NCBI RefSeq assembly: GCF_014898815.1
Contig: NW_026515543.1
Coordinates: 3,038,001 to 3,102,000 of the forward strand
Direction: 5' to 3'
Source: Panonychus citri
Taxonomy: Eukaryota > Arthropoda > Arachnida > Trombidiformes > Tetranychidae
DNA: 64,000 nucleotides
Shown here: positions 57,095 to 64,000 of the stretch, piece by piece
Layout: every line of letters begins with the position of its first letter
Numbering within the stretch: position 1 is the first letter of the stretch
Translations under genes and position numbers: made by a program
The notes under the pieces: generated by a model
Database searches by the model: none
The model's input: the letters and a program-made list of their open reading frames with translations, nothing else
What the model was told of the DNA's origin: nothing

Positions 57095-60000
57095 CTATGG
57101 AGTATGGGGTTGGTGTAGATTGGTTGGAGTAATTAGGTTTGATCTGATTTGTAGTTCATTATAGTTGATTTGCGATAGAAGAAGGTCAATGGAATTGTCT
57201 CTGTAGTCGTAGATATATCTGAGGATATTGGAGTATTTGTATTTTTTCATTTTGTTTCTGATATCATTTCTTAGCGTTTCATATTTGGGACATATTGTTA
57301 TGAGGTGAACAGAGTCTCGATATCCGGCTGAACATGAGCAGGGGCTATTGGTGAGGAGAAAGTCATAGACACCAAGTAATAATCGTGTGGTGCAATTATT
57401 AGAGGTTCTGGTCTTTGATGTGATCCATTCTTTAGATATTAATTTAGTCGAATGTTCACTTCTCTCATTCCAAAGCTTGTTCATGTATTGTTTGGCTAGT
57501 AGTTTTGAGTTCGTTTTTGGGTTGGACCAGATGCGATTGTTTGGGACTAATGGGAGGTAATTGTGAAATTTGTTTGCTAGAGTCTTAAAAATGTAGTTGT
57601 CTTGGTCCATTGTTTTCAAGGCAAAGCGAAGACCAGTTTGGACAATTTTGAACGATGTTGGAGTAAATCCTGATATTCCAAGGGCTGGAATTGTTCTTTG
57701 GCGCGGTGTTTTGTTAATGGTTTTCATCGCAAAAGTGATGGTGTAACGATTGATTTTTTCGAAGGCATTTGTGTGAGTTAACATGATTGGTAGTAGGAGA
57801 GGTGAGAATGTCATCGCAGTCGATTCGAAGTACGCTGAGCTGATGATGCGGGCTGATTGATGAGGGAAGAATTTGGCCAAGCTGATAAGTCTCGAGCGTT
57901 TTTGGTTGTTGGCATGGAGTATCTGTAAGATCTTATCCAGGTCTATGTAGTAATTGGCGATGCCGGTTTTTGATAGTGAAACGGGGACACCAAGTACTGT
58001 ACCAGCCGTGGATGCGATCCGACCATTGCTGTTGAAATACTCGAGGCAATCATCTTGGCAGATGATTTTAGTTTTTTCAGGTGAGATGGTTAATTTACAT
58101 GGTGACATGATTTTTGAGATGTTATTGATGATGGATGAGATTATGAGGTTTATGGTGGGATAGTTTATATATGGTTTATATGAGATTGTGGTAATTATAT
58201 CGTCTGCATAAGCGGTGAGATGTACTCCGATTGTCATATGTGTTGTTGGTGTTGTATTATGATGGTTGGAACTTGGGATTTTTATTGTAGTTATTTTGGC
58301 TAATTCTTGGAGAGCTTGATTGATACCAATGATGAAGAGAAGGGGGCCCAGGATTGATCCCTGTGGAACTCCCTGAATCGTTCTCTTTACTACTGGTTGA
58401 TGATTATCATCCATCAGACAGGCAAATCTATTTTTGAGGAATGAGATGGTGAGGCTAATGGTACTAGCGGGTGGATGCAAGGAGAGGAGGTTGTTTAGGA
58501 TGCAACCGTGATGAATCTCATCAAAGGCTTTTTCAAGGTCGGTTTGAATTATCAATGCCTTTCGATTTGTATCTTTGGCTTTGGAGCATGAGTTGATTAT
58601 GTCAGTTGTTGCGGTGATGATTGATCGGTGGGGTAGGAAGCCGTGTTGATTGTTGAAGTAATCAGGGGGTACAGTTTGGATGATGTCTTGGTAGATGATA
58701 GTTTCCAGGAGCTTTCCAAAGGTATTTTGTACCTGAATCAGTCGACCGCGTTTACCATCTGCTTTAGGAATGATTACTCCACGTGAGATTTTCCAGGATG
58801 AGGGGAATAGTTTGTTGATGTATAGGATGTTGTAGAGGTGGGTGAAGAGATCGAGATGAGATGATAGTAGTGTTATCATCATGTTTTTATCTATGAGATC
58901 AAGACCCGGAGCACAATTGTTAATCTTTTTGACCATGGATAATAATTTTTCTTTCTTGATTGGCAATTCATCTGAATTTGGTTGGACCAGTGGTTTGTTT
59001 GTTGTTGGTATGATGGTGGAGATATTGATGGACTGAAATTCTTGGATGATTTTATGGGAGTTGAGAATAAATTCCTCTGTGGTTTCATCTTGTTCATAGG
59101 TTAATTTTTTCATCTCTGACCAAAAACAAGGGTTTTTGTGGTTAAATCTCTCCTGGACTATCTTTTTAGTAGAAACAAATAGTTTTCGTTTTGCTCGACG
59201 AAGATTTTGTATATTTTCCTCTGATTTTTCTTTGTTTAGTTTTTTACGGGCAGTTCGGATTGCTTTGATTTCTTCCTTGAGGGCTGGGGTGAGTGTTTGG
59301 TTGGGTTTAACGGTGATGATGCAGGATCTTTGGGATGCTATACAGGAGGTCATGAGGTGCATTAATGATTTTTCCAGTCCATCAATGGTGGTGGGGAATT
59401 GAGAATCGGCTAAGTGTTGGATGTGTGAGTCGATTTCACGGAGATATTGTTTTTTATTGATGACTTTGATTAGGTTGTTTTCGCTGTTGGTGTGGGAAGT
59501 GGATGTGATGAAAATTGTGAATTGAGAGTGATCACTTGTTGAGTTTTTGATGGTGACATTTATATGCAGATGGTTTGTTGCAACTATATCAATCCATCTT
59601 GGTTTATGCTGAATTGTTATGTACGTGTGATTATCTATGGTTGGTGAATATGGAATGGTGAGGTTATGTTTGTCGAGAAGGTCGATAATTTCCTGATTGT
59701 GTTTTTTGTCAGGGGTAACCAGAGGTGGACACCATCGAGAGTCTTGACAGTTAACATCACCCTGAATGATGATTGGTGAGTGTTGATACCCGGAAAGAGC
59801 AGTTGAGAGGAGATGAAGTTGGTTTTTGATCTGGTGAGGTTTAAGATCGGGGTTGAGGTAGATGTTTATGATGATGAGTTTTTTGTTGTTGAATTTGATG
59901 ACAGACAATATACAATCGGTTCCTATTTTTTTATGGCGAATTAGTTTACTTTTTTGAATGATGGTTGAGGTGTTGCCATTGGTGTAGACAGAGTAGGCAG

Positions 60001-60139
60001 GGTGGTTAAATGAGAGAATGGTGTTGTTATTTTGTTCCTGGAGAAGAACGATCGAGGCATCGTTGGATAGCTGATTGATTACATTTTGGGTTTTGATTAA
60101 TTCTTTTCGACAGTTGTGGGCTTTAATTATTAAATCCAT
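57095..60139 (-). CDS. LINE ORF2: endonuclease-reverse transcriptase
   Basis: 1014 residues. The APE-like endonuclease domain (about 1-215) shows LLQEQ with the metal-binding Glu, IIIQGDVNCQDSRW and TSDHSQF. The RT domain (about 440-720) shows GRLIQVQNTFGKLLE, QHGFLPHRS, IQTDLEKAFDEIHHG (catalytic Asp), GVPQGSILGPLLF and the AYADDII active-site box. Near the C-terminus CSCSAGYRDSVHLITICP is the usual Cys/His motif. The enzyme nicks the target and primes cDNA synthesis from it. The ATG lies within the ORF1 stop region, so translation probably relies on reinitiation. Confidence 0.96.
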   Translation of the reverse strand: MDLIIKAHNCRKELIKTQNVINQLSNDASIVLLQEQNNNTILSFNHPAYSVYTNGNTSTIIQKSKLIRHKKIGTDCILSVIKFNNKKLIIINIYLNPDLKPHQIKNQLHLLSTALSGYQHSPIIIQGDVNCQDSRWCPPLVTPDKKHNQEIIDLLDKHNLTIPYSPTIDNHTYITIQHKPRWIDIVATNHLHINVTIKNSTSDHSQFTIFITSTSHTNSENNLIKVINKKQYLREIDSHIQHLADSQFPTTIDGLEKSLMHLMTSCIASQRSCIITVKPNQTLTPALKEEIKAIRTARKKLNKEKSEENIQNLRRAKRKLFVSTKKIVQERFNHKNPCFWSEMKKLTYEQDETTEEFILNSHKIIQEFQSINISTIIPTTNKPLVQPNSDELPIKKEKLLSMVKKINNCAPGLDLIDKNMMITLLSSHLDLFTHLYNILYINKLFPSSWKISRGVIIPKADGKRGRLIQVQNTFGKLLETIIYQDIIQTVPPDYFNNQHGFLPHRSIITATTDIINSCSKAKDTNRKALIIQTDLEKAFDEIHHGCILNNLLSLHPPASTISLTISFLKNRFACLMDDNHQPVVKRTIQGVPQGSILGPLLFIIGINQALQELAKITTIKIPSSNHHNTTPTTHMTIGVHLTAYADDIITTISYKPYINYPTINLIISSIINNISKIMSPCKLTISPEKTKIICQDDCLEYFNSNGRIASTAGTVLGVPVSLSKTGIANYYIDLDKILQILHANNQKRSRLISLAKFFPHQSARIISSAYFESTAMTFSPLLLPIMLTHTNAFEKINRYTITFAMKTINKTPRQRTIPALGISGFTPTSFKIVQTGLRFALKTMDQDNYIFKTLANKFHNYLPLVPNNRIWSNPKTNSKLLAKQYMNKLWNERSEHSTKLISKEWITSKTRTSNNCTTRLLLGVYDFLLTNSPCSCSAGYRDSVHLITICPKYETLRNDIRNKMKKYKYSNILRYIYDYRDNSIDLLLSQINYNELQIRSNLITPTNLHQPHTP

Positions 60140-61169
60140 AGGTCCAGTCGGTGATGTTTTTGATTCTGTCTATTGCTTGGTTGAAAGATGCACAGTTTCT
60201 TGTTCTTGGTCGATGATTGGTGTCAAGGAAACCTGCGTTCTTACAGAAAAGACATTCCTTGAATTCATCAGCGAAGGTACATTCGGATGTTTGATGGCTA
60301 TTGGTGGCCTGACATTTACCACATTGCTGTTCAGCTGCACAGAATTTAGCTGTATGACCAACCTGATGACATTTGAAGCAACAGCGGACGTTGAAGTTAT
60401 TGTAAAATTTGACTCCTTCACCTCCAATATAAACTCTCTCTTTCTCTTCCACTTTCTCTCTGGCTTTTCTGGACATTCTAATTATGAGTTTAGTCTTTGA
60501 CCATTTGTTCCTATTGGACTGGTTTGACTTCAGTTCTTTCGCATGGACAAAAGTGACTTCCTCTTTTGGATCGATGTCGTTTCTCTTTTTAAACATCTCC
60601 ACCGATTCTATTTGATCAGTTTGTACAATAAGCTCAATTTGCGGGTCTAATTTTTTGAGAGGTTCGATTTCAATGGAATCACTTGGGAATTTGTCTTTGA
60701 GTAGATTTGATATTTTTTCTACAATTTTACTGTCTAAAGATGTTATTCGAATTCCATTGGGACTGGTCGTCATATGTTCGATTTTTATATTTCCATTTTC
60801 TTTTATTTCCTCTCGTAGTTTATTGTTGATTGCATGAACTGTAACATTTTCATCCTTTGGTTTAATGATCACGGTGATTGGTGTTGCTTTTTTGGCAGCG
60901 ACTTGTGCAAATGATGGTAGAGAGCGATCCATGGCGGCTTGAGTCATAGTCTCTAGTTTATCCAAGATTTTTTGACCTATGGTGGGGTCAGGGGCGGTGG
61001 TGTTGACCGGCAAGTTCAATGAATCAGTCACGAATTGGATCTTTGATAGTATGAAGTCAACATCTTTTTTCTTTGTCTTTGGTAGATTCATTTCCAGTAT
61101 TTTTTCCTTTATGTTGTCCAGGGCTTGTATGCACATGGATGTGTCAAAGGTTGAGCACATGGTTGTCAT
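60123..61169 (-). CDS. LINE ORF1: gag-like RNA-binding protein
   Basis: 348 residues. The N-terminal half is Lys/Asp-rich and helical; an RRM-like part lies around residues 100-200. The C-terminus has CCHC zinc knuckles: CFKCHQVGHTAKFC, CGKCQATNSHQTSEC, and a wider CLFCKNAGFLDTNH..RNC. It should bind element RNA and form the RNP. Ends TYGFNN then TAA, overlapping the ORF2 start by 17 nt in a different frame. Confidence 0.92.
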   Translation of the reverse strand: MTTMCSTFDTSMCIQALDNIKEKILEMNLPKTKKKDVDFILSKIQFVTDSLNLPVNTTAPDPTIGQKILDKLETMTQAAMDRSLPSFAQVAAKKATPITVIIKPKDENVTVHAINNKLREEIKENGNIKIEHMTTSPNGIRITSLDSKIVEKISNLLKDKFPSDSIEIEPLKKLDPQIELIVQTDQIESVEMFKKRNDIDPKEEVTFVHAKELKSNQSNRNKWSKTKLIIRMSRKAREKVEEKERVYIGGEGVKFYNNFNVRCCFKCHQVGHTAKFCAAEQQCGKCQATNSHQTSECTFADEFKECLFCKNAGFLDTNHRPRTRNCASFNQAIDRIKNITDWTYGFNN

Positions 61170-61200
61170 TTTAATTTGTTGAACTTTTTTCCGTTAAGGA

Positions 61201-61730
61201 AATTGTTATTACACAAGATTTATATATTAAAATGAAGCTTGGGATATGGGGAATCAGAGTAATTGGTAGTTTTTAATTAAATTGTGGTTGTAATTAGTTA
61301 ATTTTAATTAATTTAGGGAGAACTAAATTTAAACGCAAAAGTTAACTATTCGGAGAATTTAGTAGCGACCTCTAGTGGCTCGTTTTCGAAATTCGCAAGA
61401 TAGGGTTGAGTGAATTCGATTCGAACGCCATCTGGTAGGCATTAGAATACAGACTATGTAAACAACCTTCTTTCTTTGCTCTTTGTTTGATTTGTCCACC
61501 ATTTTAGTTGATTCTTTTCTCGCAATTAAAATTGTTAATTCGTTTAATCATCTTTTATTATACTAAATTGTGTATTAATTAAAGTATTATAGATTTACCA
61601 CCATCAGTGTGACCACTTTTACCAAGCGAAATTAAATTTAAACCAGTGACTGTTGTCTAATTTTTTCAACCCTATTGTAATTGTTTTACTTGGTTTTCTA
61701 TTGTAAAGAAAAAGGTTTACAAATTCAACT
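61201..61730. promoter_or_regulatory. GABARAP upstream region with two CTCF-like words
   Basis: GCGACCTCTAGTGGC (61365-61379) and CGCCATCTGGTAGG (61426-61439; minus-strand CCTACCAGATGGCG) lie about 300-365 nt before the GABARAP ATG, close to the 5' end of the LINE. The second is one mismatch from CCASYAGRKGGC. Confidence 0.45.
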
Positions 61731-62087
61731 ATGAAATTCCAATACAAAGAAGAACATCCCTTTGAAAAGAGAAAGGCTGAAGGAGAAAAGATCCGTAAAA
61801 AGTATCCTGACCGTGTTCCCGTTATCGTTGAAAAGGCTCCTAAATCTCGTATTGGTGATCTTGACAAGAAAAAGTATCTTGTACCATCTGACCTTGCCGT
61901 TGGACAATTTTATGGACTAATCCGGAAACGAATCCACCTTAAGCCTGAGACAGCTCTCTATTTCTTTGTAAACAATGTATTTCCCCCGTCATCAGCAACC
62001 ATGGGATCTTTATACCAAGAACACCACGAAGAAGATTTCTTCCTCTACATTGCTTACAGTGACGAGAATGTCTATGGTTCTATTTAA
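61731..62087 (+). CDS. Atg8a: GABARAP (Atg8 family) autophagy protein
   Basis: 118 residues, intronless within the coding region. Ubiquitin-like modifier conjugated to phosphatidylethanolamine on autophagosome membranes. It matches GABARAP throughout: MKFQYKEEHPFEKRKAEGEK, RVPVIVEKAPKSRIGDLDK, LVPSDLAVGQFYGLIRKRI, FVNNVFPPSSATMG and AYSDENVYGSI. Gly116 is followed by Ser-Ile, which ATG4 would remove. The Tyr-rich/basic N-terminal helix marks the GABARAP rather than LC3 branch. The long CT-rich 3' UTR ends near AATAAA at 62398. Confidence 0.99.
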   Translation: MKFQYKEEHPFEKRKAEGEKIRKKYPDRVPVIVEKAPKSRIGDLDKKKYLVPSDLAVGQFYGLIRKRIHLKPETALYFFVNNVFPPSSATMGSLYQEHHEEDFFLYIAYSDENVYGSI

Positions 62088-62397
62088 AGCTTCTGACCTT
62101 CATTTTCCACCAAGAATCACCTTCAAGCAAGACAGAAAAGATGATTATTTTATTCCATCGTTTTCCTTTCTTCCCTCTCCCATTCTCTCTCTTTTTTCCC
62201 TTTAATAATCTCTCTTACTTCACTTAAATCTCTTTCTCTCTCTCTCTTTATTTCCAGCTCTTTCTCTCTCCCTTTGCTTTTCTCTATTCTCCCTTTTCTT
62301 GTCTCTCTTTCACTCACTTACTTTCTCTTTCATTTTTTTTTCGCTTTCCCCAAGCCTTTTTTTTTCATTTACAGACAAAAATTTTACTATCATGTGT

Positions 62398-62403
62398 AAT
62401 AAA
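62398..62403 (+). terminator. GABARAP polyadenylation signal
   Basis: AATAAA about 310 nt past the stop codon, after a CT-rich 3' UTR. Confidence 0.6.
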
Positions 62404-63477
62404 TGACTAAAAACTAATCATAATCCATTGCAATGTATTAATTGTAACTACTCTTCGTGGTCTCATTGTAAATTTATATCAATACATGTCAATTATTCAT
62501 TAATGGTATTACTAAATTACTAGTTAATCGATTTTCAAAGCCTCCCGAAAATTGGCCTTCCAAATTGATTGCTAATCGACAGTTAAAATCTAACTGTACA
62601 TTTCTAATGCGTAATTAACCTTGTCTCCTCCAAGTCACCTGATTATAATTATTTCTAATTCCTTTCACAATTTGAGTTACTCATTTGTTTTTGCTGTTGA
62701 TACAAAAAACTCACAATCAACAATTTACGATCAATTGAGCTCATTTGGTTGTTTAAGAATTGGAATAAATAAAAACATCAATTAAATTGTTGCAAATTAA
62801 TCAAAAAAAAAATCCAACAGAAAATCAAAACATCTTAAACAACAAAACTGAGTAATCAAGAAAAAAAAAACGCTGATTATTAACCAGTGACACTAATTAA
62901 ATCACAGTTGATTGTTTATCCTCTTTTTTTTATTTAACTAATCAATGTATCGTTTATTAGATCAATGAACTATCTAATCTAATAATGAAAAGAAAATAGA
63001 ATCACTTTTGATAACAATTAATTACTTGATGGGAATAGAAAACAATGATTACAAATAATAATAATAATAATTGGTTTACATTTTTGAAAATCGTCACAAC
63101 AATCAAGTGATCAACTGTTTTCACGTGTTCTAACTTAATGTAATTAAATACGATGATTAAGATTATTAGATTACATTTGTTTGTTTAATTGCTAATTGTT
63201 AATTATATAAATTTAACTTTCTTTGTCTTCACACACACAAACATGTCAAGAACGTTATTAAGGCATTTATGTGTTTAGTTGATAGTTTGCTGACTGTTTA
63301 ACAGTTGATTGTATTTCTTTTGATTGATCCAGGTAAGGCAATTAAGGATTGAGGTGTGAGCAAAGGATAATGATGATGAAGATGATGATGATGATGATGA
63401 TTGTTGTTGTTGTTGTTGTTGTTTTTAGGGGTGGTGATGGTGATGGGAAAGGGAACAAAAAATTTTCAGGTTGGTGA
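62404..63477. other. Intergenic between convergent GABARAP and Par-6
   Basis: AT-rich. GATGAT/TTG trinucleotide repeats lie at 63370-63425, probably in the Par-6 3' UTR. Confidence 0.5.
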
Positions 63478-64000
63478 TTAAGATGAAAAATATGAATTAT
63501 CATGGATTTCGTTATCTTCATCATCGGAAATTGAAGGTATTGATGAATTCAAAGGCCCGTTAAGGTTACTTTGTACTGCTGGACGGATGGTTATTATCAG
63601 GTTGGAAGAGTTGGCAATCATCATGTCGGTTACTTGATTTAGTGATTTACCTGTCACATCGATACCATTAACTTCCAATATTTCATCATTAATTGATAAT
63701 AGACCAGTAGATTCGGCTATACCTCCAGGCACAAGACGGGAGATGAAAACTCCAGGAACTCTTTCAATGGAATTGGGTAAGACACGGACACTGTTTCCAT
63801 CTCGAATGTAAAAGCCCAACGGTTTATCGGAACTGTGTTTAATAAGGCGAACCCGTCGACAAGATGCTGGAACAATGTCAACATCAATAATAGAAGAAAC
63901 CTCCCTAAAATCTTGAGGTAAACCAATTTGTGGACGAATACGATGGGAAGATGAATAATTAAAAGGAATGAATTCATTGAGAAAATTATTCTTTTTCTTA
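63478..64000 (-). CDS. par-6: Par-6 cell-polarity protein, C-terminal exon (5' end outside window)
   Basis: Open to the window edge; 174 residues seen. It contains the semi-CRIB (IGLPQDFREVSSIIDVDIVP), which binds Cdc42-GTP, followed at once by the PDZ domain: KPLGFYIRDG carboxylate-binding loop, PGVFISRLVPGGIAESTGLL, and DEILEVNGIDVTGKSLNQVT. An acidic Ser/Asn-rich tail ends at TAA. The PB1 domain that binds aPKC must lie on earlier exons beyond the window. Confidence 0.97.
   Translation of the reverse strand, partial: KKKNNFLNEFIPFNYSSSHRIRPQIGLPQDFREVSSIIDVDIVPASCRRVRLIKHSSDKPLGFYIRDGNSVRVLPNSIERVPGVFISRLVPGGIAESTGLLSINDEILEVNGIDVTGKSLNQVTDMMIANSSNLIITIRPAVQSNLNGPLNSSIPSISDDEDNEIHDNSYFSS

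Larger units (their letters stand above)
56985..61200 (-). mobile_element. Non-LTR (LINE) retrotransposon, two intact ORFs
   Basis: About 4.2 kb. ORF1 (gag-like, zinc knuckles) and ORF2 (endonuclease plus reverse transcriptase) overlap by 17 nt. The 3' end on the minus strand has AATAAAAA about 5-10 nt before the apparent boundary. Gag with three zinc knuckles, an APE-type endonuclease and a C-terminal Cys/His motif fit the Jockey/I/R1 group; no RNase H is evident. Boundaries are approximate and no target-site duplication was found. Both ORFs are uninterrupted, so the insertion is young. Confidence 0.92.

Noticed and set aside
57954..60837. Plus-strand ORFs across the LINE
   Set aside because: Antisense shadows of the reverse transcriptase and gag frames.

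Overview
The window is nuclear DNA from an AT-rich, compact arthropod genome. Introns are mostly 60-150 nt with GT-AG ends. Typical animal genes sit close together: phosphoglycerate kinase, an XK-related scramblase, mitoribosomal mL64, Hippo kinase, chitin deacetylase, ATE1, USF, Rab11, GABARAP and Par-6. Chitin deacetylase with peritrophin-like and LDLa domains points to an arthropod. Compactness and base composition fit an acariform mite (spider-mite-like), but that is inference.

Layout. 0-8.7 kb: housekeeping genes (PGK, a 53-aa membrane microprotein, an XK-related protein, an alpha/beta hydrolase with a truncated 63-aa relative, mL64). 10.5-16.8 kb: an intronless Hippo kinase and chitin deacetylase, both on the minus strand. 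17.9-35.4 kb: an accessory cluster with four intact genes, one broken gene and one orphan exon of a secreted family that I do not recognise. Each intact member is a signal peptide plus exactly eight modules of about 25 residues, and in the least reduced member every module is its own phase-1 exon. The cluster also holds an acid lipase, Hippo-derived pseudogene pieces, a 1.8-kb inverted repeat, a 526-bp direct repeat, and two genes of unknown role (a Ser/Pro-rich repeat protein and an endonuclease/exonuclease/phosphatase-fold protein). 36.6-41 kb: ATE1, an inverted copy of its 3' end inside a TIR-like frame, and two identical divergent tRNA-Met(CAT) genes. 43-47.6 kb: a palindrome with two head-to-head genes sharing one LEM-domain first exon (one a LEM/USF bHLH-zipper protein, the other a LEM/tail-anchored protein), then Rab11 with an inverted partial copy. 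49-55.5 kb: a 60-aa Gly/Tyr peptide and an 819-aa secreted basic protein. 57-61.2 kb: a non-LTR retrotransposon with two intact ORFs. 61.7-64 kb: GABARAP and the 3' end of Par-6.

Themes. (1) Four local inverted duplications lie within about 22 kb, each copying part of a neighbouring gene, and two produce chimeric or broken relatives. (2) The eight-module family shows a graded loss of introns (8, 7, 2) on a constant protein architecture. (3) CTCF-like sequences recur 100-550 bp upstream of start codons. All gene models were built by eye from reading frames and splice consensus, and family names rest on recognised motifs, not on database searches.
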